A DNA stretch of 64,000 bases from F23-D06 sp963603365. Lineage in GTDB: Bacteria; Bacteroidota; Bacteroidia; Bacteroidales; WCHB1-69. Shown in pieces: positions 26,601 through 36,721 of the stretch (position 1 is its first letter; every line of letters starts with the position of its first letter). The translations under genes were made by a program, and so were the position numbers. The stretch lies in assembly GCA_963603365.1 (NCBI GenBank), contig CAVCMI010000033.1, positions 37,248 to 101,247 of the forward strand, read 5' to 3'. The notes under the pieces are model-generated. The model was not told the origin of the DNA and did no database searches. It worked only from the letters and a program-made list of their open reading frames with translations.

Positions 26601-28527
26601 GTCGTTGTAGAGCACGAAGCATTTTGCATTGATGTGAGGGTCTCTTCCGGCACGTCCTGACTCTTGTATGTAGTTTTCCAAGGAGTCGGAGATGTCGTAG
26701 TGCACCACCAGCCCCACATCGCTTTTGTCAACGCCCATGCCAAAGGCGGAGGTGGCCACCATGACAGACACCTCACCCGACATGAATGCTTCCTGGTTCC
26801 GGATTTTCTCGTCAGCCTCCATTCTGCCGTGGTATGGCAGTGCGTGAAGGCCGTCATGGGTCATTTTCCCGGCAAGCTCCACGGCACGTTTCGTGCGAGA
26901 TACATAGATGATGGCCGGGCAATTGCTCTCTTCTACGATAGCGCGCAGCCGCGAATACTTGTCGTTGTCAGATTCAACATGTATGACGGAATAGCGCAGG
27001 TTGGTGCGTGTTGCGGACGAGGCGAATATTTGCAAGGTGATGCCGAGTTCTTTTTTTGAAATAGTTGCAGATGTCCTGTATCACCTTTTGTTTGGCGGTG
27101 GCGGAAAAGCAGGAAACCGGGATCGGGTCAAAGGTGTTTTCCCCGAATTTCTTTTTCTGGTATTCTCGGATGAACTTGCCGATGTAGAGGTAATCGACCC
27201 TGAAGTCTTGCCCCCAGGCGGAAAAGCAGTGTGCCTCGTCGATGACGAACCGTACCACATGGCGAGCCGTCAGGATGCGCTCGATGGTCTTTGACCGCAG
27301 CATTTCGGGAGCAATGTACAAGAGCGATACTTCGCTGCTCTGCACACGTTCTATGGCTTTCTTGCGGCTGATGGGGTCGAGCAGGCCGTTGATGGTTTCG
27401 GCATCGGCGATGCCGCGGTTGGCAAGGCTGTCCACTTGGTCTTTCATGAGCGACTGCAGGGGCGAGACGACCACGGTAAGGCCGTGTACGGACTTGCCCT
27501 CCATCAAGGCGGGCAACTGGAATGTGAGCGACTTGCCGCCGCCTGTGGGGAATATGGCCAGCAGCGACTTGCCGTCAACGGCCGCTTGCGCTGCCTGTTC
27601 CTGCAGCGGTTCTCCATCGTAAGTGCGGAATTCGCTGAAGCCGAAAAACTGCTTGACGTTGTGGCGGATGTCGAGTTGCTGGCTACAGTAGCCGCACCCT
27701 CCGCGACAGCGGTCATGGCAAAGAACCTTGATGACATGTTCCACTTCGGGGTAATGATGCAGCACCCAGCCGGGCGTTACCGAGTGCCCTTCGCCGGTTC
27801 CGATGAGCGCCAAGGCATAGGCCAGTCCGCAAGGCCACTTCCGGACGATGGAGGCAAGGTCGGCATTGGCACATATCCGGCCTTTGTATTCGGTGCAGAT
27901 CCAGCCGATGAGCTCCTCCTGGCGGACAACGCCTCGCGCATTTACCATTCTCAAGAATCCCACAAATTCTGGCTCACCACAAAACAGCGCCGCAAAGAGG
28001 TTGCGCTTTCTTTCAGACAACTGATTCCATTGGGCAATTTCGTCCATGAGCAAATCGCGGGCTTTCTCGCAGTCATTTACAGGGTTGTTAAGTTGTTCGC
28101 TGATAATCTTGTCGTCCTTTACCAAACGGTGATAGGGATGTTTAGGAAAGAGCAGGGGAGAAAGGTAGAGCGTATCCACTAATTGACGTTTTTCCGTAAC
28201 CTTATGATGCAGGTATTTTGCATCAAAGTGTACGATGTTGTGTCCGCAAAGATAGGTGACATGCCCGTCGTTGAGGAATTGTTCCAGCGCATTGCGGTCG
28301 TTCTTGTGAAAAACGGCCCCGTCATAGCGCAACGCTCCGATGTCGTGAATTCTATGGTCTGAATTGCCGACCTCGGTGTCCAGGATGGCCCATCTTGCAG
28401 CATCGCTCCTGATATGGGAATTGTTTTCAATTTCCATATAGTCAATATCTTGCGCAACTGTTTCCTCGGCATTGTTGTTGGCGTCATTTCTTTTGCCTTT
28501 TACAAAAATACGCTCGAAAAGCGACAT
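23604..28527 (-). pseudogene. Broken DnaQ-like exonuclease / RecQ / UvrD triple-fusion helicase
   Basis: Four consecutive frames on the minus strand add up to one protein of about 1640 residues. It starts at 28527 (MSLFERIF) with a DEDD exonuclease (AILDTEVG, GHNIVHFD), then a RecQ helicase (FPTGGGKSLTFQLPAL, IDEAHCFSAWG, SGRAGRD), a linker, and a UvrD-like helicase (ADPGSGKTRVL, VIDEAQDMS, GDDDQNIF, HKAKGREFD, VAMTRAKR). Breaks: (1) a run of seven A bases at 27051-27057 shifts frame within NYFKK.ELGITLQIF; (2) one base is missing near 25570, between YLAKIK and LEGGFLVLYNAMH; (3) near 24560-24570 frame changes and about 25 family-typical residues appear to be missing before EAVILLALLRHRG. All domains are otherwise well kept, so the loss is recent. 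Whether fragments are translated is unknown. Confidence 0.85.
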
Positions 28528-28586
28528 GGGTTCACGTTTTGTTGCTTTGTTTTTGATAGATGAAGTAGCAGTTTTACTCGATTCGG

Positions 28587-28594
28587 CAAAGATA
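28587..28594 (-). promoter_or_regulatory. -7 promoter element of the broken helicase gene
   Basis: The minus strand reads TATCTTTG, an exact consensus match, 59 bases upstream of the ATG at 28527. It supports that start rather than the frame opening at 28707. Confidence 0.6.
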
Positions 28595-28677
28595 GCACAA
28601 TATCTTAATCGTGACAGCGCATTGTTTTGCGGGGTTGCGGCTGTCGATTCCGACGGCTTACCTTTTCGGGAAAGTTT

Positions 28678-28685
28678 TATCTTTG
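28678..28685 (+). promoter_or_regulatory. -7 promoter element for the gene at 28737
   Basis: TATCTTTG matches the consensus and is 51 bases before the ATG at 28737. Together with the minus-strand element at 28587-28594 it forms a divergent promoter region. Confidence 0.6.
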
Positions 28686-28736
28686 CCGTCCGAACAAAAA
28701 ACGGCAAACTTGCGGCAAAAAAAGCGACAACGCCTT

Positions 28737-29870
28737 ATGTATTTGTATGTTTTCAATCCGGAACACGACTATGCGTTAGCCAATAACGGGGCTCACTTTG
28801 TGCCGCCGGCCTCGGCTGTTCAGTTCGCGGACGACTGTGCCCTGTTTCTGTCGCATCTGGTGGAGGAAGACAGCTGCATATTTTTGCCGTACCGGCAGCG
28901 TTCGCGCTTCTATGTCGTGTCAGACGGCACGTTTGCCGACACGCCGCCCGCCGTGGAGGGGGTGCGTCCGTGGGGCTGGAACGCTTTGCTGGCGCAGCAG
29001 TGCCGCGAGGCTGTTCCCGGCATTACGCTGCCTGATGCGGCGACGCTTTCGACCTGGCGCACGCTTGCCCACCGCCGCACCGCTGCCGATGGCCTCGATT
29101 TCCTCAAACAGAACTGTCCGGACGGGGCTTTGTTCCCTCAAACGCCTGCAGAACTCTCTTCGGTTGACCAGGTTCGACATTTCATCAGCCAACACAAAGA
29201 CGTGCTTTTAAAGTCGCCCTATTCCGGCAACGGGCGAGGCCATCTCTATGCCCACGGAGATTTCACGCCCACGTTGCAGCGGCAATGTGCCGGCGTGTTG
29301 CGCAGACAGGGCTCTCTGATGGGAGAACTGCTCTATGACGTGGCGCTGGACTTTGCCATGGAGTTTGAATGCCGCCAATCCAACTGCCGTTTTCTGGGCT
29401 ACTCGCTCTTTGACACCCGACACTATGGATACGCCGGCAATAGACTTTGCAGTGATGAACAGATGGAACAAACGATTTGCCATTATGTTAGCATAGATTT
29501 GCTCTGCGAAGTGCGCAGGCTGGCAACAGCGTTCATCAATAGACGCATTGCACCATACTACAGCGGTTTTTTAGGGGTGGATATGTTCATCTTTGCCGAC
29601 GAGAACGTTTTCCGGCTTCATCCCATGGTTGAAATAAACCTGCGTATGACGATGGGCTTGGCGGCACATACGATATGCCGCAAGTACGTTCACCCGGCAG
29701 CCGCGGGGACATTTGAGCTTAAACGGTTCCCGTCTGCCAAAGAACTGCACGACTTTCTGCAACAGCAGCCTGCCGCCTGTTGGGAAGACAATAAATGGCG
29801 AAGCGGCTTTTTTGCCCTCCATCCGGTGTCAAAGCGGACAAAATACCTGATTTGTGCAACTTTAAAATAA
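28737..29870 (+). CDS. Uncharacterised Bacteroidota protein with possible ATP-grasp fold
   Basis: The protein has 377 residues from the ATG at 28737; the frame opens upstream, but the promoter lies inside that extension. It begins MYLYVFNPEHDYALANN, a sequence start common to a conserved hypothetical family in Bacteroidota. LLKSPYSGNGRG resembles the glycine-rich ATP-binding loop of ATP-grasp proteins, and the C-terminal HPMVEINLRMTMG resembles their metal-binding E-x-N. This suggests a ligase-like reaction with unknown substrate. The stop codon overlaps the start of the GNAT gene (TAATG), so both are likely to be translated from one mRNA. Confidence 0.7.
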   Translation: MYLYVFNPEHDYALANNGAHFVPPASAVQFADDCALFLSHLVEEDSCIFLPYRQRSRFYVVSDGTFADTPPAVEGVRPWGWNALLAQQCREAVPGITLPDAATLSTWRTLAHRRTAADGLDFLKQNCPDGALFPQTPAELSSVDQVRHFISQHKDVLLKSPYSGNGRGHLYAHGDFTPTLQRQCAGVLRRQGSLMGELLYDVALDFAMEFECRQSNCRFLGYSLFDTRHYGYAGNRLCSDEQMEQTICHYVSIDLLCEVRRLATAFINRRIAPYYSGFLGVDMFIFADENVFRLHPMVEINLRMTMGLAAHTICRKYVHPAAAGTFELKRFPSAKELHDFLQQQPAACWEDNKWRSGFFALHPVSKRTKYLICATLK

Positions 29871-30316
29871 TGAATAATATGACCGAAATGACAATTGACC
29901 CCGTCATCCGCCTGATGACAGCCGAAGACTACCGGCCGGTTTACCGCCTGTGGACGGCAACCGAAGGCATGGCTTTGCGCAGTTATGACGACTCTGAAGA
30001 GGGCATAACGCGCTTTTTGCAGAAAAACCCGACGTCCAATTTCGTCGCCCTTGTTGAGGGCGAAATCATGGGCGTACTGCTGTGCGGCATCGACGGCCGC
30101 CGCGCCTACATTTACCATACCGTCGTGCGACAGGACCTGCGCGGCAAGGGCATCGGCAAGAAACTGCTCGCCGCTGCCTATAAAGCAATTGAAGCTGCCG
30201 GCATCAAGAAAAACGGCCTGCTGGTCCTCAATGACAATGCCGTCGGCAACGCGTTCTGGCAGTCACAAGGCTGGACTAAACGTACCGATGTGACCTACTA
30301 CAGCAAAAACAACTGA
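29870..30316 (+). CDS. GNAT-family N-acetyltransferase
   Basis: The protein has 148 residues from the ATG at 29870, which shares one base with the previous stop codon. Motif A of the GNAT fold is visible as VVRQDLRGKGIGKKLL (R/Q-x-x-G-x-G/A for acetyl-CoA pyrophosphate binding), followed by LNDNAVGNAFWQSQGW, the usual Asn and the FW..GW motif B. It is a small cytoplasmic acetyltransferase; the acceptor is unknown. Co-translation with the ATP-grasp-like protein hints at a shared small-molecule substrate. Confidence 0.9.
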   Translation: MNNMTEMTIDPVIRLMTAEDYRPVYRLWTATEGMALRSYDDSEEGITRFLQKNPTSNFVALVEGEIMGVLLCGIDGRRAYIYHTVVRQDLRGKGIGKKLLAAAYKAIEAAGIKKNGLLVLNDNAVGNAFWQSQGWTKRTDVTYYSKNN

Positions 30317-30333
30317 CCCGTCTTTTTTTATGC

Positions 30334-30341
30334 TATCTTTG
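30334..30341 (+). promoter_or_regulatory. -7 promoter element for the Ig-like lipoprotein gene
   Basis: TATCTTTG, an exact consensus match, 22 bases before the TTG start codon at 30364. It supports the TTG start. Confidence 0.65.
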
Positions 30342-30363
30342 CCACCCGAAAAAAACAAATCGA

Positions 30364-32016
30364 TTGAAACGACTTGAACTTTTTGCCGCTTTGCTTTTCC
30401 TGCTGGGTTCCTGCGCCAAGGTGGTTACCCCGGTAGGCGGCCCTAAGGACACAGAGCCGCCTAAAGTGGTAAAGGAGCATCCGGCTAACAAGTGTCTGAA
30501 CTTCAATGCTTCATCCATAAAGATAACGTTCGACGAGTTCGTCACGCTGAACAAGCCGTCGGAGAATATCCTCATCTCGCCTCCGCTGACGGTACAGCCC
30601 GACTATCAAATCCGCGAAAAGAGCCTTGTTATCAGGCTCAAGGATTCGCTGCTGCCAAACACGACATACAATATTGTGTTTTCAAACAGCATACTGGACT
30701 ATCATGAGGGCAACGCGCTGAAGTATTACCACTACAGTTTTTCTACGGGCAGCGCCATCGATTCCGCCAGACTGTCGGGAAAGGTGTTAGACGCGCAGAC
30801 CCATGCCGGCGACGACGGCTTCTTTGTGCTGCTCTATGAGCAGGACATTGACTCGCTGCCGCTGACTTCACGGCCCTCCTATATCACCAAGAGCGCGGCT
30901 GACGGCAGCTTCCAGTTCCAGAATATCAAAGACGGACGGTACAAGGTGTTCGCACTGAAAGACATCAACGCTAATCTGCGCTATGACCTTCCGAACGAGA
31001 CCATTGCCTTTGCTGACAATCCCGTGCATACCCACATCGCCGACACGACCGCGGAAACGCTTCCCGACACCTCTTTGGTGCTGTATGCTTTTTGTGCCGC
31101 CGACTCTGTGCCCGTGCTGCTGCGCTATGAGAACCCGGCTGCCGGACTTTACAGGTTCCCGTACAAATCGCCGGTCACACGATTCTCAGCCACTCCTTTA
31201 GGCAAAAAGCACGATTATTTCCAGACGATAAACCGTACCGCCGACACGGTAACATGGTACTTCAAGACCCTTCCGAGCGACACGATGGTTTATCTGTTCG
31301 AAGCCGACGGGGCAAAAGACACCGTAACCCTGACACCCTTTATGCCGAAGAAAACGGCGGTTCGTGGCGACCGCCAAGAGCGCCGGAAACTGGCCGTTCG
31401 TTTCCTCAACGAAGGGCACGCCTTAAAACCGCTTACGCTTTCGTTTCCGTACCCTGTGATGCCGGCAGATTCGTTCTGCATCTTTGTAATCACACAACAG
31501 AAAAACGTGCGCGACACAGTATGCTGGCGCACCGCCGTGCCCGACAGCTTTGTCATGCAACTCGCCTTGCCGATGACGTTCGAAACAAAGAAAAGTTATT
31601 CCGTAATGATTCCGGATTCTGTGTTTTTCGGCTATAACGGAATGAGCAATGACACTTTGCGGTGCTCTTTCACCGCAAAGTCAGAAAAGGACTACGGAAC
31701 GTTAACTATGAATTACCTCTTCCCGGAAGGCGGCAGCTCTTACATCGCGCAGCTGTGGCGCGGCTCGAAACTGGTGCGGGAAGATGTGTCGGAACACGAC
31801 ACCACAATAACTTATGGGGCTCTCGACCCCGACAACTATAAGGTCACCGTTGTTGAGGATGCCAACCGCAACGGACGTTGGGATGCCGGCGACTACCGCC
31901 GGCAACGGCAGGCCGAGCGCGTGTTTGTCTATGGAAAGGCCATCAACATACGGGCTTACTGGGAGGAGGAGGAGACTTTCTCTGTAGGAGAGAATGTTAG
32001 AAATACTGAAGATTAG
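30364..32016 (+). CDS. Ig-like domain lipoprotein
   Basis: The protein has 550 residues and starts with TTG. The N-terminus is a lipoprotein signal: MKRLELFAALLFLLGSC with the acylated Cys at about residue 17. The mature protein begins with the phrase VTPVGGPKDTEPPKV, common to a widespread Bacteroidota envelope family, and continues with an SbsA-type Ig-like domain (I.I.FDEFV.L......I.ISPP). A carboxypeptidase-regulatory-like fold (DGSFQFQNIKDGRYKVFALKD) follows in the middle, and a similar piece is found near the C-terminus (ALDPDNYKVTVVEDANRNG). It probably sits in the outer or inner membrane facing the periplasm. The specific role is unknown. It is 8 bases upstream of mfd. Confidence 0.85.
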   Translation: MKRLELFAALLFLLGSCAKVVTPVGGPKDTEPPKVVKEHPANKCLNFNASSIKITFDEFVTLNKPSENILISPPLTVQPDYQIREKSLVIRLKDSLLPNTTYNIVFSNSILDYHEGNALKYYHYSFSTGSAIDSARLSGKVLDAQTHAGDDGFFVLLYEQDIDSLPLTSRPSYITKSAADGSFQFQNIKDGRYKVFALKDINANLRYDLPNETIAFADNPVHTHIADTTAETLPDTSLVLYAFCAADSVPVLLRYENPAAGLYRFPYKSPVTRFSATPLGKKHDYFQTINRTADTVTWYFKTLPSDTMVYLFEADGAKDTVTLTPFMPKKTAVRGDRQERRKLAVRFLNEGHALKPLTLSFPYPVMPADSFCIFVITQQKNVRDTVCWRTAVPDSFVMQLALPMTFETKKSYSVMIPDSVFFGYNGMSNDTLRCSFTAKSEKDYGTLTMNYLFPEGGSSYIAQLWRGSKLVREDVSEHDTTITYGALDPDNYKVTVVEDANRNGRWDAGDYRRQRQAERVFVYGKAINIRAYWEEEETFSVGENVRNTED

Positions 32017-32024
32017 GATACTAA

Positions 32025-35000
32025 ATGACAATAGAAGATTTAAAGTCGCAGTTCTGCGCGCCCGAAACGGCTGAGATCGTAGAAACGCTGCGGCAACAGG
32101 AGACCGGCAGACCGCTGGTGCTCAACGGGCTCTCCGGATCAGCGTTCCCGCTGTTGGCCGCCAACGTCGCTTGCGGCATCGATACAAGCCAGCTTTTCGT
32201 GCTGCCGTCCCGAGAAAAGGCAGTCTATTTCTACAACGACCTTGAAAAGTTGCTTGGCGAGCACGATATGCCGCTGGCAACCCGCCGAGTACACTATTTG
32301 CCTTCTTCTTTCAAACGGGCACACACCACAAGCGAGATCGACAACTCCAACGTTAAACTGCGTTCCGAAATCGTCAACCGCATTTCAGTCGGGTCAGACC
32401 GGGGCTGCATTGTTGTCGCCTCCCCGGAAGCCTTGGCGGAGAAGGTCGTGACGAGAAAGTTTGTGCAGGACAACTCTTTCGCCATCAGGCGCAATGCGGA
32501 AATCCCGACTGACGATTTCCTGCAATTCCTCTACGAATTTGAATATCTGCGGGAAGACTTTGTATTCGAGCCCGGACAGTTCGCATGGCGCGGCAGCATC
32601 TTCGATGTGTTTTCCTATTCCGACGAGTACCCATGCCGTATCGAACTTGACGACAACCGGGTGGAGTCCATCCGCTTTTTTGACCCTGAAACGCAGCTCT
32701 CGCTCCGCGAGGAAGAGCAGATCAGCATTATGCCCAAGGTGGTGTCCATTGACCGGCAGGAACAGCGCATTTCGCTTTTCGATTTTTTGCCGGCAGATAC
32801 GGTGGTCTGGACAGACAGTCCCAAAATTGTCGCAACGCAGATCGACGCCTTGTACAAACGTGCGGAAGAGGAATTCAAGGACGGGGAGCATAAGGCTGCC
32901 GACTTCTTCATCCGCAAAAAGGAGTTTGAACAGGCCTGTGCGTCACGCTGCCGCTGCCTCCTCAATGCCACTCCCATAGAGGGTGACACCGCCATTGACT
33001 TCGGCATAAAGCCGCAGAACAGTTTCGGCAAGAGTTTCGACTATCTGTTCCTCGAATGGATTGACAATATGGAGCGAGGCATCAAGAGCGTGTTCCTGGC
33101 AGAAAGCGAGGGACAGTTGGAGCGTCTGAAGAAGATAATGTCTGAAATGATCGAGAAATACAACAGGCAGAACGAAACAGGCTACCGTCTTGACCTGCTG
33201 TATTGTCCGGTCCGCTACATCCTGCACGAGGGTTTCCGTGATGAGGCGCGCAAACTGGCGCTCTATACCGACCACCAGTTCATGGAAAAATGCGAGCGTG
33301 TCGTCATCCGCGGCCGCTACAAGAAAAGCGAAGCCTTTACCCTCAAGGAGATCTACGACCTTCAGCCGGGCGATTATGTGGTACACATCGACTATGGCAT
33401 CGGCATTTACCAAGGACTTGAAAAAACCGAGATGAACGGGAAAGAGCAGGAGGTCATCAAACTTTCATACAAAGACGGCGACCTGCTTTATGTGAGTGTC
33501 CACTCGTTGCACAAAATCAGCAAATATGTTGGCAAGGAGGGTACGCCGCCCACCCTGCACCGCATCGGTTCCGGCTCGTGGGACCGCATCAAGGAGCGCA
33601 CCAAGAAAAGGGTAAAGGAGCTGGCCATCGACCTCATCAAGCTCTATTCGGAACGCAAAGCGGGCAAAGGTTTTGCTTTCTCTCCCGACACTTACATGCA
33701 GACCGAACTTGAGGCATCGTTCATATACGAGGACACCCCCGACCAAACCAAGACGCTTGCCGACGTGAAACGTGATATGGAGAGCCCGCACCCGATGGAC
33801 CGTCTTGTATGCGGCGATGTCGGCTTCGGCAAGACCGAGATTGCCATACGTGCTGCGTTCAAAGCCGTGTGCGACAGCAAGCAGGTTGCCGTGCTGGTGC
33901 CTACCACGGTGCTCGCCCTGCAGCATTATACCACTTTCTCCGAACGTCTTCAGAACATGCCGTGCCACGTCGAGTACATCAACAGGTTCAAGACCGGGAA
34001 GCAGGTCAAGGAAACCCTGCAACGGCTCAAGGAGGGCAGAATCGACATATTGGTCGGCACGCACAGGCTGCTGAGCAAAGATGTCGTGTTCAAAGACCTC
34101 GGGCTGCTCATCATCGACGAGGAACAGAAATTCGGGGTGGCTGCCAAGGAGAAGCTGCGTGAACTGCGCGTCAACATCGACACGCTGACTATGTCGGCCA
34201 CGCCGATACCGCGCACGCTGCAGTTCTCCCTCATCGGGGCCCGCGACATATCCGTAATCTCCACGCCGCCGCCCAACAGACAGCCTATACAGACCGAGGT
34301 GCATGTGTTTGACGAGGACATCCTGCGCTCGGCCGTGCAGTCAGAACTCGACCGGCAAGGGCAGGTGTTTGTCGTGCACAACAAGATACAGAACATATCG
34401 GAACTGGCCGGACTGATACAGCGGCTGGTGCCCTCCGCCCGCATCGCAGTGGCCCACGGACAGATGGAGGGCGAGAAACTCGAACAGGTGATGACCGACT
34501 TCATCAACCGCCGGTTCGACGTGCTGCTTTCCACCACGATTGTCGAATCCGGCCTCGACATAGTCAATGCCAACACCATGATCATCAACGACGCACAGAA
34601 TTTCGCGCTCAACGTGCTGCACCAGCTGCGCGGCAGGGTGGGGCGCAACAATCAGAAAGCCTACTGCTACCTCTTCATCAAACCCTACGACACCCTCAAC
34701 GACCAGGCTCGCAAGCGCCTGCAGGCCATCGAGGATTACTCCGACATCGGCAGCGGCATACATATCGCCATGCGCGACCTCGACATCCGCGGGGCAGGAA
34801 ACATCTTAGGCGCCGACCAAAGCGGATTCATCAACGAAATCGGCTATGAAATGTACCAGAAAATACTCGCTGAAGCCATCCGCGAGATGAAAGACGCCGA
34901 TACGGATGATGTGCAATGGGCGGACAACTCCGGTCTTGTGCTGCGCGAATGTCTCATTGAAACCGACATCGAGGCGCTGTTCCCCTCCGACTATATCAGC

Positions 35001-35408
35001 AATGTGAGCGAACGTATGAGCCTCTACAAGGAAATGGAAGGCATAAAAGACCTCCGGGAACTGGAACCGTTCAAGAAAAAACTGCTCGACATCTTCGGCC
35101 CGTTGCCTAAACCTACCGAGGAACTGCTCCGCATCATTCCGTTGCGCCTCCTTGCCGCTAAATTGAACTTTGAGAAGCTTATACTCAAGAAAAAAACGCT
35201 AACCGGTTGTTTTACGGGCAATTCCGCCTCCAAATACTATCAGTCAGACACTTTCGGCAAGGTTATCGGTTTTGTACAGCAAAACCACCCTGCCGTTCAA
35301 TTGAAAGAGAGCAACTCCAAACTTCTCTTGACCATACACAACACGCCCTCGGTGAAGTCGGCCATGCATTGGCTTGAAAAGATGGAGCAGTACATCCTCC
35401 GTGATTAA
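32025..35408 (+). CDS. mfd: Transcription-repair coupling factor Mfd
   Basis: The protein has 1127 residues, normal length. The UvrB-homology region comes first, then the RNA-polymerase-interacting domain (LQPGDYVVHIDYGIGIYQG), then the translocase with Walker A GDVGFGKT at residues 597-604, Walker B IIDEEQ, SATPIPRTLQ, and the RecA2 motifs (VESGLDI, HQLRGRVGR), followed by the TRCF C-terminal domain. Mfd removes RNA polymerase stalled at DNA lesions and recruits UvrA. It is separated from the methyltransferase gene by 6 bases. Confidence 0.97.
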   Translation: MTIEDLKSQFCAPETAEIVETLRQQETGRPLVLNGLSGSAFPLLAANVACGIDTSQLFVLPSREKAVYFYNDLEKLLGEHDMPLATRRVHYLPSSFKRAHTTSEIDNSNVKLRSEIVNRISVGSDRGCIVVASPEALAEKVVTRKFVQDNSFAIRRNAEIPTDDFLQFLYEFEYLREDFVFEPGQFAWRGSIFDVFSYSDEYPCRIELDDNRVESIRFFDPETQLSLREEEQISIMPKVVSIDRQEQRISLFDFLPADTVVWTDSPKIVATQIDALYKRAEEEFKDGEHKAADFFIRKKEFEQACASRCRCLLNATPIEGDTAIDFGIKPQNSFGKSFDYLFLEWIDNMERGIKSVFLAESEGQLERLKKIMSEMIEKYNRQNETGYRLDLLYCPVRYILHEGFRDEARKLALYTDHQFMEKCERVVIRGRYKKSEAFTLKEIYDLQPGDYVVHIDYGIGIYQGLEKTEMNGKEQEVIKLSYKDGDLLYVSVHSLHKISKYVGKEGTPPTLHRIGSGSWDRIKERTKKRVKELAIDLIKLYSERKAGKGFAFSPDTYMQTELEASFIYEDTPDQTKTLADVKRDMESPHPMDRLVCGDVGFGKTEIAIRAAFKAVCDSKQVAVLVPTTVLALQHYTTFSERLQNMPCHVEYINRFKTGKQVKETLQRLKEGRIDILVGTHRLLSKDVVFKDLGLLIIDEEQKFGVAAKEKLRELRVNIDTLTMSATPIPRTLQFSLIGARDISVISTPPPNRQPIQTEVHVFDEDILRSAVQSELDRQGQVFVVHNKIQNISELAGLIQRLVPSARIAVAHGQMEGEKLEQVMTDFINRRFDVLLSTTIVESGLDIVNANTMIINDAQNFALNVLHQLRGRVGRNNQKAYCYLFIKPYDTLNDQARKRLQAIEDYSDIGSGIHIAMRDLDIRGAGNILGADQSGFINEIGYEMYQKILAEAIREMKDADTDDVQWADNSGLVLRECLIETDIEALFPSDYISNVSERMSLYKEMEGIKDLRELEPFKKKLLDIFGPLPKPTEELLRIIPLRLLAAKLNFEKLILKKKTLTGCFTGNSASKYYQSDTFGKVIGFVQQNHPAVQLKESNSKLLLTIHNTPSVKSAMHWLEKMEQYILRD

Positions 35409-35414
35409 ATCAAG

Positions 35415-36608
35415 ATGAACACGGAGACGCAAGATTTCATACGGAACCATTGGCGTGAAGACGTCAACGCGTTGGCATTGGCAGGATGCCGTGACCATGC
35501 TGTTGACCTCAGGCTTGCTTTGCAGCAAATACACGGGTTGCAGAAAGCGGAGAAGAAACTGCCCGCCCACTTTGCCGCTGCCGGCGTGCTCTTTCCGTCC
35601 GCCCTTGCCATGGAGCAATGTTCCTCTTGGGCCGCAGCGCAATACAAAGCCTCTCTCCTGCAGGGCGACACGTTGGTTGACCTTACAGGCGGCTTTGGCG
35701 TTGACACGTTCGCCTTTGCCCGCAGATTCGGCGCCTGCGTGTATGTGGAGCCTCAACATGCTCTTTGCGAGACAGTACGCCACAACGCCAAAGCCATGCA
35801 CGTCAGCAATGTCGCCTTCTGCTGCCAGACGATGGAAGACTACCTCCGGCGGGCGCAACCCGCCGACTGCCTCTACTTGGACCCCTCACGACGCGACAGC
35901 CTCGGGCGGCGGGTCGTCTCCCTTGCCGACTGCACCCCCGACATTGTGGGCTGCAAAGAGACGCTGCTTGCCCTTGCCCGCAAAGCCGTGATGGTGAAAC
36001 TTTCGCCGATGCTCGACATCCGTGACACCCTCGCACGTCTGCCCGAGACCGCTGCCGTGCATGCTGTATCCGTTGACGGTGAATGCCGCGAACTGCTGTT
36101 TGTGCTCTCCCGCAAGCATGTAAACCCGCAGCAACGCCCTTTCGTCGCTGCAGACATCCGTAACGGGAGCACTGCCACATTCCGTTTTACACCGCAAGAA
36201 GAGATGGAGGCTCGCCCCCTCTGGGCCGACAGCACCGGAAAGTACCTCTATGAACCTAATGCAGCATTGATGAAAGCAGGGGCATTCAGAAGCGTGGCGG
36301 TGCGCTTTGGACTGCATAAGCTGAACCCCAATTCCCATCTATACACCTCTGACCATTTGCTCCCCGACTTCCCCGGCCGGGTGTTTGAAGTGAGAGATGC
36401 CTTCACTTTCGGCAAAAAACAATGCGCTGAACGCCTCAAAGGCATAACTGCCGCCAACGTCGCCGTGCGCAACTTCCCGCTAACCGCCCCTGAATTGCAG
36501 AAAAGGCTTTCCCTGAAAGACGGCGGCGAACATTATATTTTCGGAACAACCTTTTATGGAGGCCGGAAAATGCTGCTGTGCTGCCGTAAAGTGACTCCCT
36601 TAGCGTGA
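35415..36608 (+). CDS. Class I SAM-dependent methyltransferase with THUMP-like domain
   Basis: The protein has 397 residues. The SAM-binding motif I is DLTGGFGVDTFAFA at about residues 92-105, followed by VEPQ (acidic motif II) and the YLDPSRR motif with Asp-Pro. The C-terminal third (from KYLYEPNAALMKAGAF) matches the THUMP-like domain found after such methyltransferases in Bacteroidota. The family is likely an RNA or small-molecule methyltransferase; no substrate is known. It is probably co-transcribed with mfd. Confidence 0.85.
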   Translation: MNTETQDFIRNHWREDVNALALAGCRDHAVDLRLALQQIHGLQKAEKKLPAHFAAAGVLFPSALAMEQCSSWAAAQYKASLLQGDTLVDLTGGFGVDTFAFARRFGACVYVEPQHALCETVRHNAKAMHVSNVAFCCQTMEDYLRRAQPADCLYLDPSRRDSLGRRVVSLADCTPDIVGCKETLLALARKAVMVKLSPMLDIRDTLARLPETAAVHAVSVDGECRELLFVLSRKHVNPQQRPFVAADIRNGSTATFRFTPQEEMEARPLWADSTGKYLYEPNAALMKAGAFRSVAVRFGLHKLNPNSHLYTSDHLLPDFPGRVFEVRDAFTFGKKQCAERLKGITAANVAVRNFPLTAPELQKRLSLKDGGEHYIFGTTFYGGRKMLLCCRKVTPLA

Positions 36609-36644
36609 ATTGCGATTCGGTTTTTGCCAAAACGAACTTTTGCG

Positions 36645-36652
36645 TACTTTTG
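36645..36652 (+). promoter_or_regulatory. -7 promoter element for the HAD phosphatase and lpxL pair
   Basis: TACTTTTG, an exact consensus match, 69 bases before the ATG at 36722. Confidence 0.55.
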
Positions 36653-36721
36653 CGGCTGCTTCGGGAAAGCAGATGCTAAGCACCGGTTTTGCCGTGATTG
36701 TTGTTTTATAATACGGACAGA

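Noticed and set aside
23604..28527. Programmed frameshifting to make one long helicase protein
   Set aside because: Three separate shifts, one with apparent loss of about 25 residues, fit decay better than recoding. The A7 run alone could slip but would not restore the other two breaks.
33465..34304. Minus-strand open frame of 279 codons inside mfd
   Set aside because: Antisense to conserved Mfd motifs; no start signal or domain.
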